From positions 333,732 through 397,731 of the forward strand of contig JAMAHW010000031.1 of assembly GCA_023627715.1 (NCBI GenBank): a stretch of DNA of 64,000 nucleotides, given 5' to 3'. This stretch comes from Periconia sp. R9002 (Eukaryota > Ascomycota > Dothideomycetes > Pleosporales > Periconiaceae). Under the pieces are notes generated by a model. It did no database searches. It was not told the origin of the DNA and saw only the letters and a program-made list of their open reading frames with translations. Shown here one piece after another: positions 9,152-20,454 of this stretch. Position 1 is the first letter of the stretch; the number at the start of each line of letters is the position of its first letter. Made by a program: the position numbers and the translations under genes.

Positions 9152-10711
9152 TCAACCTTGAACCAGTTTCTGCGCGCCCTGAGCAAGTACACAAATGGAT
9201 CTGAGCACGCCCATCTTCGCCCTCTTCGCACCTCCGGACCCCGCAAACCAAAGCCCCGACCCAACAAAAGCAGCCAGTGTCAACCCCACGACGCCATTCA
9301 ATATGCTCGCCTGGCGGCGTGCGCGACTCTGCACCTCCGAGTACCGCATATTGCTAAACGTAACGCGCGAGTACTGTGTAGCCCACCCGGCGCTCGGTAG
9401 ATACAGGTCCAGCTTCTCCTCGACCCATTTGCGCAGCAGATAGAGCGGCTTCTTGACATCGGTGGCCATTTCGTAGTAGTTGCGGAGGGCGAGGTCGTTG
9501 ATGGTGTGTGCGTCCGGGGTACGTTGCTCGGAATATTCCTTCAGAGCTCTGCTGCGGTCATTTGGGTATTTGTTGAGGAATTCGAAGAGGACGCGGATAT
9601 CTTCTAAGCCGGCGTTCATTCCTTGGCCGTAGAAGGGAACCATGGCGTGTGCGGCGTCGCCAACTATGACGCCAGACGAGCCGAAGTGGTAGGGCGAGCA
9701 CTTGATGGAGATTAAAGGGAGGTGTTGGTTTGAGGTGTATTGTTTGCGTAGTTCTTCTGGAGTGATGAGAGATGGGACTACGCCGGGGAACTTTTGTTGG
9801 AAAAACTCGACAACTTTCCCAGACGCATCGAGCTCCTTAAAGCCTGCCCTCGTGAAGAATAATGTTGCTGTGAAGCTCTTGTCCAGGTTTGGTAATGCTA
9901 TGAACATAGACTCGTCTTGGGGCCAAATATGCAGATAGTTTGGTGGTAGGCGGAAATCTCCCGTTGAACTCGGTTTTATGAGGAACTGACACCATAGCTT
10001 GTCTATGTATTGCTGTTGGTAGCTCATGGGCACAAACTTCATGAGGTGATAACGCACGGCCGAATGGGCACCATCAGCGCCAATTAGAAGGTCGAACTTT
10101 ACTTCGACTTCAGTGCCTCGGACCGGGTCATCGGATTTCCCGTGTCGTTCGAACCAGGCAAGATTCTTCTTGAAATCGGCGCTGATGAGCTTGTAGTTAA
10201 AAAAGAACTTGACATTGGGCATTGCTTCAAGTTTATCTAGAAGGGTTTTGTTCAGACCGGCTCGGTCCATTGCAAGAAGACTCTGGGAAAAAATGAGTAT
10301 TATGTCTTTATTGAACAAAGAGATGATCACCGACCTTGCCACGAGCATCATAGAGTTGAGGAGTTCGTGTGTACTCGCCATTCTTTTCCAGGTGAATCAT
10401 GCGGCCATGCATGGGGAAGGTTTCGTTAAGAACCGCATCGGCAAGATCGGGAAGACCCGTTTGGCGGAGAGAGTTGATGCCACGCTCGGAAAGAGCAAGA
10501 TTGATGGACTTTGTGGAGTATGCTGAGTTTGTACCTGGTTCACGTACGTCTAGGGGAATTAGCCGGATGTGGGTTGCATTGTGTAATGAGTCGTGTGAGG
10601 CCTACCTGATCTCAATTCATAGACATCGACCTGGTATCCTTGTGCGGCGGCGTAAAGAGCAGCCAGAGAGCCCACAGGCCCAGCACCTACCACTACCACC
10701 TTCTCAGGCAT
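9152..10711 (-). CDS. BNA4: Kynurenine 3-monooxygenase
   Basis: Three exons: 10711-10606, 10549-10335 and 10282-9152, giving 483 residues. Introns of 56 and 52 nt have clean GT-AG ends. Residues 1-35 hold the FAD-binding GAGPVG Rossmann motif. Exon 2 contains [12 protein letters not shown], typical of KMO. Exon 3 contains [11 protein letters not shown], the [10 protein letters not shown] motif and the second FAD motif [21 protein letters not shown] (positions 9603-9665). The C-terminal part has a hydrophobic stretch ([17 protein letters not shown]) that fits the outer-mitochondrial-membrane anchor of the family. The enzyme hydroxylates L-kynurenine to 3-hydroxykynurenine using NADPH and O2, in the kynurenine route from tryptophan to NAD+. 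No other kynurenine gene is nearby. It starts 593 bp from the divergent methionine aminopeptidase gene. Confidence 0.95.
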
Positions 10712-11304
10712 TTTCCAGGAGTGGATTTAGATTGCTACAAATGCGAAGACGAGACTATGTAGATAAGTAGGTGGATCTAGAAAGAAGTGCGGAAGCGGCA
10801 AAGATCAATTACATATGCATGTATCCGCGGCCGACAGCGGGATGTGATCAGTCCATGTTCATGGTTTTTTAATTGAAATGAATGCAGGGCGTGGGAAGAT
10901 GATGGTAGCTGGTATGAGAGAATGTAGGTGAATAACGAAAGGAAAGAGAGATAAGAAACAAACTAGACGTATCAATGCATGGATGTACTCGCTCTTCCTC
11001 ATGACCACGACTACAACATAAGGTTATGCACTAAGTAATGGATGTGGTTTAGACTCATGATGTAAGCGAGCCCTGTTCAAGTGTGGCACTGTGTGGCGCA
11101 ATACCGTCGAACCCACCAGCTCCGCGTCGGCATTTCGGTGTTTGCGCCTGTCGTGGGAGGTTTTTGCATCGTTTGTAGAACATCCGCAATCGCCTGAGCG
11201 CTTATTTTATAAAGACTTCGCCGTTTTCTCCTGACGGTCTAAATCTGAGTTTTCTCCTATACTCACCCGGGACTATCGCCCATACCTCTACCAAATCCAC
11301 CGAC
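10712..11304. promoter_or_regulatory. Divergent promoter between KMO and MAP1
   Basis: 593 bp between two outward-facing start codons. No coding potential is seen. It must hold the promoters of both genes, but I cannot assign individual sites. Confidence 0.5.
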
Positions 11305-12689
11305 ATGGCTACCGACGCGCCCGCCACGCGCAAATGTTCCGGTAAGGACTGCGAAAACGACGCAAGTCAGCTCCAGTGTCCAAACTGCCAGAAACTGGGA
11401 AAGGAAAGTTACTTCTGCTCCCAAGACTGTTTCAAGCGCAACTGGGTAACTACCATCCTCTCCCAGTTCGAATGGTGAGCTCGCTAACACGCATGCGCTC
11501 ATAGAGTGAACACAAGAAAGCGCACAAGTCACAAAACGGTATTCTCTCCAGCATCATTACTCCTAGTGTTGTTTCTTACCCGGATCCAGCCACCGGCCAC
11601 TACAATCCCTTCCCCACCTACCCTTTCACAGGCAGCCTGAGGCCCGTGTACCCTCTTTCCCCAAGGCGCGAGATTCCCTCCCACATCCAACTTCCCGATT
11701 ACGCAAAGGACGGCATACCGCGCTCCGAACAAGTGTTTGTCAACAGAAATAAAATCACCGTGCTCGACAAGAAACAGCAGGATGCCATGCGCAAGGTGTG
11801 TCGGTATGCGCGTGAGGTCCTAGACATTGCTGCCCGAGAGGCGAAACCGGGTGTAACGACGGACCACATTGACGAAGTGGTTCACAAGGCCTGTGTCGAG
11901 CGGAATGTAAGTGCTGTTTGAGCCTCTCAGTGGCCATGGATACTTACATTGTTCTTCAGTCCTATCCGTCTCCCTTGAATTACTGCCACTTTCCCAAGTC
12001 CGTGTGCACGTCTCCAAATGAGGTCATCTGCCACGGTATTCCCGATCAGCGTGTCCTTGTAGACGGGGATATTCTTAACATCGATATTTCCCTGTACCAT
12101 GGTGGATTTCATGCCGATTTGAATGAGACATATTACATTGGTGACAAGGCGCTGGCAGACGCAGATTCGATTCGTGTCGTGGAAACTGCACGCGAGTGTT
12201 TGGACAAGGCCATTGAAATCGTGAAGCCGGGTATGCTCTTTAGAGATCCAGGCAACGTGATTGAGAAGCACGCAAAGAGCCGCGATTGCAGCGTGATCAA
12301 GGCGTATTGCGGGCATGGTGTCAACCAGCTTTTCCACTGCGCTCCCAATGTTCCTCACTACGCAAAGAACAAGGCAGTTGGGCAAGCGAAGCCAGGTGTT
12401 TGCTTCACTATTGAGCCTATGATCGCTCTGGGTACATACAGAGATCAAACTTGGCCAGACGATTGGACTAGCGTCACCAGGGATGGGATGCGCACCGCGC
12501 AATTCGGTGAGTCTTGCACATTGAAACCCACTGGCATGCCTCTCTAACAATGGCATAGAGCACACTCTGCTTGTGACTGAAGATGGTGTAGAGATTCTCA
12601 CCGCTAGACTTCCCGACTCACCAGGTGGCCCTGTCCCCATGCCTGCGGCTACGAATGGGGACTCGACTCAAGCAGCCAGTACTGCTTGA
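11305..12689 (+). CDS. MAP1: Methionine aminopeptidase type 1 with N-terminal zinc finger
   Basis: Four exons: 11305-11445, 11505-11906, 11960-12506 and 12559-12689; 406 residues. The N-terminus has a MYND-like C6H2 zinc finger (CSGKDCEND, CPNC, YFCSQDC, then SEHKKAHK across the first intron), as in eukaryotic cytosolic MetAP1. This finger associates the enzyme with ribosomes. The pita-bread catalytic domain shows the metal ligands in order: Asp in DILNIDISL, Asp in GGFHADLNET, His in YCGHGVNQLFH, Glu in FTIEPMI and the last Glu in QFEHTLLVTEDG, the last created by splicing exons 3 and 4. It removes the initiator methionine from nascent proteins with a small second residue. Length and motif order match the family. 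Confidence 0.96.
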
Positions 12690-13574
12690 AGAACAAAAGG
12701 CTCATGAAGGTTTAGGTTAACAATGAGATGCTTGTTTACACGATAGCAATGAATTATGACGAGGGATCGAGCGCGCAACAGGGACTCTTCAAACATGCAT
12801 AGTAGTGGCGTCCAATGATTTTGGTAACAGCCACACGAAACATGTACCTTGGAACGAAAGGAAACGCTTTATTATCTACTCCGGGTTTACTTGGGATCAA
12901 AAAGCAGACAATCTGGCATGGAACATGCGATGGTTGTTTTACATGCAGCTCATCAGTCATTGACACGAGGATTTTTGCTGATATCATGTGTATTTGGGGG
13001 GGTTTGGAAAGGGCACCGGCTTGTCGTCCAGATGTCTTTGTGTATGACATGTGAAACACAAAAACAAATAAACAAACAAACAAACAAAAAACCTTCATGT
13101 GAAATTGATCAAGTTATCATGATGTAGTTTTGTGTATTACGAACCACTGGGATCATATTGCGGCAAGCGAGATGCATCAGTAGCTCAAAAGCGCATGGGC
13201 CACCTCTGCTGCCCACACGTCCTGGCAGTTCCTGCCTCTTGAGACGTCATCCAAACATTCTCACAGCCTGCACCTGTCGAACCCCAGCCGTCAACGTGTC
13301 ACGTCTGAGCTACATTTTCCGTGTCGTGTCGTTCCATCCATCTGATCGAGCCTCCCTTCAACTCTCTCACCCACGATACCCCGCCTCTCCAACTTAGCTT
13401 TCCGCGCCTAGGCCGCTATCTCCACCGCACGACCGCACGACCGCCGGCCGAATTCAGGCCTGCTCACTCCCGCCCGCTCGCCGCGCTCGCAATCCCGCTT
13501 CTTACGTTGCACACTTGCTTCATACCTCAAACAGCTTCCTACCTGGTCCTAGAAATCCCCATCCACCTCTCAAA
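12690..13574. other. Intergenic between MAP1 and the cornichon gene
   Basis: No gene seen. It contains an AAAC-type microsatellite at about 13055-13091 and, close to the cornichon gene, a C-rich pyrimidine leader (about 13330-13570). Confidence 0.5.
13055..13091. repeat. AAAC microsatellite
   Basis: Imperfect run of AAACA/AAAC units in the 3' flank of MAP1. Confidence 0.8.
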
Positions 13575-14208
13575 ATGTCTGGCGAAGCGTGGCTATACTT
13601 GTTGGCGGTGTTGATAAATGCCGTCAACCTCTTCCTCCAGGTCTTCTTCACCATCATGTATAGCGATTTGGAATGGTGAGTGATGGTCCAGCCTTATTTC
13701 TCTCGCCCTCTCCAGAGACGGGAAAGATGCTCTTCTCGCGCATTTGCCTTTTTCCTCACAACATGCTAAATTTGCGCCAGCGACTACATTAACCCCATCG
13801 ACCTTTGCAATCGCCTCAACACCTACATCATCCCCGAAGCTGCTGTCCATGCTTTCTTGACCTTCTTGTTCCTTATCAACGGATATTGGGTGGCTCTCAT
13901 TCTAAATCTGCCGCTGCTAGCTTGGAACGGAAAGAAGTAGGCGGCTGTGCCCATCTTTGGAAATGCAAAGGCTGACATGGATTAGAATCTTCGAGAACCA
14001 GCATCTTCTGGATGCCACCGAGATCTTCAGGAAGCTCAATGTTCACAAGAAGGTAAGCCGTGCCCTGGTCACATACGCGCTGTTTTAAGTTGGCACTGAG
14101 GCTAAATCTCCACAGGAATCTTTCATCAAGCTGGGATTCCACTTGATCATGTTCTTCTTCTATCTGTACAGCATGATCGTCGCCCTCATTCGTGACGAGT
14201 CACACTAG
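13575..14208 (+). CDS. ERV14: Cornichon-family ER cargo receptor (Erv14-like)
   Basis: Four exons: 13575-13675, 13781-13936, 13986-14052 and 14116-14208; 138 residues, the same length as yeast Erv14. The first hydrophobic segment is residues 5-27 ([19 protein letters not shown]), followed by an acidic SDLECDYINP stretch. A central segment ([19 protein letters not shown]) and a C-terminal segment ([16 protein letters not shown]) complete the membrane topology. The signature [11 protein letters not shown] is present. Cornichons are COPII adaptors that sort membrane proteins at ER exit sites; in fungi this affects polarised growth. All three introns interrupt the frame in consistent phases, so the model is firm. 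Confidence 0.96.
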
Positions 14209-14871
14209 ACGGATTCAATATGATCAGCGAAAGACGCGCCGCATCCAAATACCTTCCGATATGACGGTTTTGGTTAGATATGCCGTGTCCACTTGGGAAG
14301 ATGGCTCGAGAGTAAATCTGGTGTAGTGGAAGAGGTGGTGTGGTGTCATCTTGGTAAAGCTGGGGAGTTAGATAGGGAGGTATACCACACGGATTCGAAG
14401 ACGTGACGGCTAGGTAACATCGGCATGGAAGAGATGCAAAGGGGCTTTGGGAAGGTTATGATTCGGGGTATGTGGAGTCGATACCGCATGATGCTTCTAT
14501 GGACTATGATAGCGTGTATTCCATGTTGTAAATGACATCAAATAATTATTAGAGTTAGCTCTTACCAATTCCAAGATTAATGACCTAAAGTGTTATTCGA
14601 AATGCCGTTGTATTGGATCTTCCTCAAGGATTGGTCCTGGCCACACAATCAAATCCAGTTTAAAATACATGCCTGTATAATTGATACGTCCCAGGCGATT
14701 GGTGACGACTACCAAGGTTCCTAGAGTCACGTGGAATGGTCTGTGCTTGCCCGTCGCATTTGTTGCCTCTTTACTTCGACAATGTTGAACAACGCTCAAC
14801 CTAGCCTATTCGTGGTCCTTTCGCAACCAAAGTATTCTCGGCACGCGAATTAGCTCATCATACCATCCGGT
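14209..14871. other. Intergenic between ERV14 and PRP17
   Basis: No gene recognised. Because the PRP17 protein looks short at its N-terminus, a further 5' exon could lie here, but I could not find a frame with the expected sequence. Confidence 0.4.
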
Positions 14872-16353
14872 ATGGCTGGGTACGCAAAAGGCTCCGGGAA
14901 AGTCCCCACCGGCTTCGCAGCGGAAACCTTCATCAGCGAATCTACCTTCCGCGACGGACACCGAGCTATCGAATCAAACCAGTCCACCAATTCGAAGAAG
15001 CGAAAGAGAGAGAATAAAGGCGACTCGAGTATTGTGTCTGGTGCAGGAGCATACAAAGGGCCATGGGCGAGATACGAGGAGGAACGACCAGACGCAGCCG
15101 ACGACGACGAATTTGGCAGCGATGAAGAGGTGGAAATAGTTTATGAGGAGGACGAGATAGAGGAGGTTCCTACAGCAGCACCCGGGAAACTCGCAGGCAC
15201 AGACTATGCAGACACCGATGCGCGACCAGAGACCAGCGAGTTTGTAGGAAGTCAAGAGTTTGATTACCAGGGGAGGACATATATGCATATTCCAAACGGT
15301 ATGTTGACTTCCGAATCTGTTACAAGCTTTGAAACTAACTTTTTCAGATTTGGACATCAAACTGACTGGCGATCGTGGCGATGTCAAAAACTTCGTCCCT
15401 AAAAAACTCATACACACGTACAAATACCATACAAAATCTATTACCCAGGTTCGTTTCTTTCCTGGTAGTGGTCATCTGCTGCTTTCGGCTTCTGCGGATT
15501 CCAAAATCGCACTCTGGGATGTATACCACCAGCGGGAGCTTCTACGGACGTTTTCTGGCCACACCAAGTCTGTGAATGACATCGACTTCAACCCGGACGG
15601 AACACAATTTATCTCCGCAAGCTACGACCGATACATGAAACTATGGGACACAGAGACAGGCAAATGTCTCAATAAGTTTACTACTGGCAAAACACCACAC
15701 GTGGTCCGTATCAACCCGAGTATGCCACATGAGTTCCTCGCTGGCATGGCAGACAAGAAAATTATGCAATATGATACGCGCAGCGGGGAGATGGTCCAGG
15801 AATACGACCACCACTTGGGTCCTGTGAACACCATCACTTTTTGTGATGAGGTATGTGTATGCCCATATGATGTCCTGTTCGTGTGCTAACGTGCTATTAG
15901 AATCGCCGGTTCATCACCACTTCGGACGATAAGTCCCTCCGCGCATGGGAATATGGTATTCCGGTCCCCATCAAATTCATTGCCGAACCATACATGTTTT
16001 CCATGGTGCGATCGGCGCCGCATCCTTCAGGAAAATATGTGGCTTTCCAGTCTTCGGATAACCAAATCACGGTGTATTCTTCCACTGATCGGTTCCGGCA
16101 AAATCGCAAAAAGAGCTATCGTGGCCACAATGTGGCGGGTTATGCGCCTGATGTGGCCATCAGTCCCGACGGTCAATACATCAGTTCGGGAGATAGCGGA
16201 GGTTTTGTCTGCTTTTGGGACTGGAAGACTTGCAAGATGTGGCATAAGATTCAAGCAAGTGATTCACCAGTTTTGGCGGTGCAATGGCACCCGCGCGAGA
16301 CATCCAAGGTCATTACTGGCGATCTCAATGGCGCATTGAAGTTCTGGGATTAG
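14872..16353 (+). CDS. PRP17: Pre-mRNA splicing factor Prp17/CDC40 (WD40)
   Basis: Three exons: 14872-15298, 15348-15850 and 15901-16353; 460 residues. After a basic and acidic N-terminal part come YKGPWARYEEE and DYQGRTYMHIP, both typical of Prp17/CDC40. Seven-bladed WD40 repeats begin with the PKKLIHTYKYHTKSITQVRF region and include GHLLLSASADSKIALWD, GTQFISASYDRYMKLWD and ending GALKFWD. Prp17 joins the catalytically active spliceosome and promotes the second step of splicing. The start chosen is the first ATG of the frame, in a stretch GYAKGSGKVPTGF resembling the conserved GYAE region of homologues. Homologues carry another 80-120 residues before that point, so an upstream exon may be missing. 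Family identity is secure; the start is not. Confidence 0.93.
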
Positions 16354-18081
16354 GCGAAGAGGACGCTGAATAAAGAACAGAGATACCAGGGAAAGATTTG
16401 GCAGCATTACGATACCCATTCAATATGACTTGACGAGCATGCCCAGCCAGCGACGACTAGAAGCTCGTACAGATGCCTTTTTACAGACTAGTTTTCCCTT
16501 TGCCGTGCAACTCGAGATGAGATGACTCGACGCTGAGTTCCGAGATTGAGGTGTACACATCGGCAGTCCAGCTAGCCGTTCTGTCCGCCTGCAGGGCACC
16601 GGTGTAACGAGTTGGGATGAGGCCAAGGAGTCAACCGTCTGCGCGCTTGCGCAACCAAACGCTGGCAGCGATAAAGGCATGTAGCGTCTGAGTAATACTG
16701 CCATGCCAAAGGCAGAAGGGTCGAGAAGACAGGCCCAGGAGCCAACAGCCTCGGTCAGCTGCTGGATCATGGCCTGGAAATGTTGCCTTACCCAGCTCTT
16801 GTTTGCCTTTTCCCTTAGCTTAGCAAGCCTCGGTGTTCGGCCGCGCAATGAATTGTCAGGATAGTGAGATTTGTATGTATGCGGGCTGGTGGTGACGCAT
16901 GCCTGTCATTCATTTTGACTGCACATGGCGTAGACGGCGTGTAGGTAAGTAGGTAGGTGTAGGTAGAATGGATACGCGCAGTAGGTTGGTATCGAATCCA
17001 GTGTAACCCCTCCCCCTCCATATCTATTCCCGCCCTTGTGCCCTTTCTCGGGACCCCCACAACACAGCCCTGCGCGCTGCGTCGGTCAGACTCGAGACTC
17101 TGTTTTTCTTTGTTCTCCGTCTCCCACTCGCCAGCCTCCTCACCTCTCCCTCATCTCGCGCAGTGCGCAGTAGGCAACGAAACCGCCATCTGGTGAAGGT
17201 CGACGTCGACAACCAGCGATTTCAGGCAGACATTCGGACTCGCCCCCACACCTAACCGCATTGGGCTATCCGGTGACTTTGGCATTCACCAGCAACAAGC
17301 CCTCCAACAATGCTTCAGCCTGGACGACGTCCATTGTCACGCCTCGTCGACCCCCTCTGACTGGCTCCTGCCTGATGTGCCTTGCCCTTCGTCCAGTCAT
17401 CGCCCGGCTCTCTCCGTCTCCTTTCGTCACTCTCGTCGCCATGCTCCTCTCTCCTCCACCGAGCGTGTTACCTTCGGTGAACTCAATCAGCGCAATGACT
17501 CTTCTCCTTCGCCATGGTTCCTCTCTCGCGGTGCCCTGCCTGCGGCCGCCTCCAATCGTTGCCTCCGCCTACCCTGTATAGCCACTATGAATCATCAATC
17601 GCACGCGCGCAATTCCATCCTCGCTATCCAGGCACCCACGTTTGGCCCTAGGACTTCCCCGAAGAACCTACCAGCAAACCAAAGACTCAATCATGGATGG
17701 CTATGAGAGTCGCCTCCCGTGCTACCGGCCTCAGCCATCTGCCTGGCCCTATAAATCTTTCTGGCCATTGACCTTCGGAGCTCTTCTTTTTTGTCTTTCA
17801 CACCCATCCATTCCACTTCCCAGGCTCTACTCTCTCAGTCTTATATATCTCGCTGTCGTCTTCCTCTCAGGCTACAGTCATTGCCATCTGATCTCGTGCG
17901 AACTTTCAGTCAACCATCTCGTCTCTTGTTACCTCATTCGGCCACCTCGGTCCATTCGACTCATACTTGATCACTGCTACCTACTCGCACCCACCCTATA
18001 GAGACACCCTATACGAGCTTCGCCACCAACCGTCATTGCTTCAATATCATATCGAACACCTTCAACATCAATTCTAAAGCC
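16354..18081. other. Long non-coding stretch upstream of the small Ser/Tyr-rich gene
   Basis: No protein-coding gene supported. From about 17000 onward the + strand is rich in C and T with little purine structure, like a long 5' leader or promoter in these fungi, and contains several ATG-started short frames (for example 17261-17581) that could act as uORFs if transcribed. A GTAGGTAAG/AGGTAGGT cluster is at 16941-16966. Confidence 0.45.
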
Positions 18082-18390
18082 ATGTCTTCTCGCAGCTCCT
18101 ACGGTTCGTCCTACGACAAGGGCGCATCATACGCCCCTCGCGCTTCCTCCACTACCTCTTCCAGTATGTTGACTCATTGATTTGCCCTTCTTGCTGTGTA
18201 CATGTGTATGTTAACAATTCATCCAGCCTACACAAGCTCCTCGACCTCGTCGAATCTATACGCCCCTTCCGGCTACTCATCACGAAACAATCGCTATGGC
18301 AGCAAACCACAGGTGGTTGTCAGCCAGGGCGGCCAGTCCAACGACCCAAACACCAGCACTTCGGCACCCAACTCCGGCTACTACAACTAG
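18082..18390 (+). CDS. Small Ser/Tyr/Asn-rich protein, unknown function
   Basis: Two exons, 18082-18163 and 18227-18390, give 81 residues. The 63-nt intron has a GTATGT donor, a GTTAAC branch-like element and a CAG acceptor, and the frame is kept across it. The sequence begins MSSRSSYGSSYDKGASYAPR and contains LYAPSGYSSRNNRYGSKP in the middle, ending NSGYYN. It has no signal peptide, no membrane segment and no known domain; the composition predicts a disordered protein. It is the only gene-like object in about 4.1 kb, with a very long pyrimidine-rich region before it and a long T-rich region after it. Such flanks in filamentous fungi often mean a strongly expressed mRNA with long UTRs, which is inference. 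I recognise no homologue with a known role. Confidence 0.72.
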
Positions 18391-20454
18391 TTTGCCATTG
18401 TTGTTCTCCCCATTTCCGCCGCTGTGCTTCATTGCACAGCCACGAATGAGGAGGGCGGTTTGTCTCTTGCAGACAGCTGCCGCAGGGTCTCTTGACCTCC
18501 CTTTGCATGTGCTTTGGCGTTTCTTTCTTGGGTACTGGTATGATTAGACGATTGTCATGGCCTCAAGGCTCACCACTCAACCCCCGTTCCACTCCAATTG
18601 GAAGGCTTGAACTCCAGTTCACGGAAGGCCTCACTTGTCTTTGGCTAGTGAGGTCGCCAAGTTGAAGAATTCCGAGAACTGCTTCATGCTTCCTCATTCG
18701 ATGGAACGGGTACTGGAATTTCCTCTTTTACCTATTTCCTTTCTTTTTTTACGCTTTCAACGCGCCATGAGTCTTTCATTGTTGGGTAGAGCGGCTTCCT
18801 TCGTTTTGTTGTATTTGATCTGACACAGTTTGGAATGAACCAACCTCCTCGATCAATCTACGACGAAACAACACACCCTCCCCGGATTTTGGCATCTGTC
18901 TTAGTAACAATGGGTCTTTTCTCCTTTCTTTCTTTTACTTAGTTAGTCATCACCGTACAGCACACAATCAAACAATTCACATTACTACATACGGTGCAAT
19001 TGAGCGTGATGTCTCTCTACCTCATGAACCTAACCTCACGCGCATGACTATCCGTGCGTAGTAACTCAACTCCTTTTGCGCACCTGACCCTCTTCCCTAT
19101 GTAAGTATGTAGGTAGAAACCAAACACCCTCCTCCTCCCAAAACAAAAATAAACATCAACACCGGTATCGATAAACACCCCCCGACCCTGCCCCGCCCCT
19201 TCAAGATAGAGACCCCAAGGTTACGGACTATTCCCTCCATCCAGCTGACGTCGTTATCCCTCTCTACCTACATACCCTTGCCTCCGCTTCCTCCGTCCCT
19301 CTATGCCCCTTCATCCCTAAATAGAAGTTTTTTCTTTTAAAAAAAAGAGGGGAAAAGAGAGACAAGGTCAAGGCGTAACGATAAGATAAGGTTTTTTTTA
19401 ACGACGGCGAGGCCGGTGCCAAGGTCAAGGTCAGGGTTAGGGTCAGGGTGTCTGATCAGGCTGAGGATCATCAGGATCAGGATCAGGGGCCGCTCCTTCC
19501 TAAAATAAAGAATAAGGGTGAAGTGAGGGATAAATTTGGAAATGGGATTTAAGGTTTTTTTTGTTCTGGTCTGCGTCTATGTAGTGCTAATCTTAGTTAT
19601 GTCTATATATATGTAGATGGATGGATAGGGTGGTGTAGAAACGACACTCCACTCCCAAATTTAATGATGTAGGTAGGTATGTCGTATGCCCACACGCCTT
19701 CTGAATCATATCAAAAAAGGCGTGCATTTTCTTCTTTAGACTCGGTCCTCCTCTTCTTCTACAACAAGGGAAATAAGGAGAAAAACGGAGATTTTAGGTA
19801 ACTAAAAAAAGAGCTGTCTATATATAAATGAACCTACGCATACACATAAGCAAGCAGATGCAACATTTACCACCTCCTCGCAGCGGCAAGATCGCCCGAT
19901 TCCTACAGCCTCATGCAGGTAGGGCTGGTAGGTAAGCAGGTATGGGGTGGGTGGTTGAAAGACTGGGGCAAAAATATCTCATAACGATCCACAGCCTTCT
20001 TGTGGGTTTCCAAGGTGTTAAGCATGCAGCCAAAAGCGGTATTGTATGTATGTACACGCATGTACCTGGACTCATGCAAGGCACCACGCACTTGCATGCG
20101 CGTTGGCATGCATGTCTCACTCACATGCGTATGTAGGTGGACCATAAACCTTTTTTTGTATATGAGGTTTGGATTGGGTGGGAAGATAGTCAGTTCTTGG
20201 AAAGGGGAGGCGAAGCAGGGTAAGGTAAGGTATGGGACAAGGCAGGGACAAGGTTTGCGCAAAGTATGCGTCGAACCGTTTCCCTCCAAAGCTACTGCAG
20301 GGAATAACTTGCTGGATTCCTCGCATTGGTATATGCATGTATACTATCATAGAGGAGAAAATCTGGAGTATGGGCCAAGACCTCTTTCATCCTCGCCTTT
20401 CGATAGGTCAAACAAAACACGGTCAAGGGGATTGAGAAATGTGTCGATTTTTCA
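18391..20454. other. Long non-coding stretch downstream of the small gene
   Basis: No gene seen in about 2.06 kb between the stop codons of the small gene and the alpha/beta hydrolase. T-rich and A-rich runs, several GTAGGTAGGTA-type clusters (19671-19680, 19917-19940) and a G-tract array (19421-19490) are present. ATG-started frames over 19900-20500 on both strands have no protein-like character. Confidence 0.45.
19421..19490 (+). repeat. GGTCA/GGATCA short repeat array with G-quadruplex potential
   Basis: Runs of GGTCAA, GGTCAGGG, TTAGGG and GGATCA units. Positions 19429-19448 read GG-TCA-GGG-TTA-GGG-TCA-GGG, four G tracts with 3-nt loops. Only one TTAGGG unit is present, so this is not an interstitial telomere. 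Confidence 0.6.

Noticed and set aside
17261..18001. Overlapping plus-strand frames upstream of the small Ser/Tyr gene
   Set aside because: One begins at a non-ATG codon and all reflect pyrimidine-rich leader sequence. They may be uORFs but not genes.
19434..19448. Interstitial telomere repeat
   Set aside because: Only one TTAGGG unit among GGTCA-type units.
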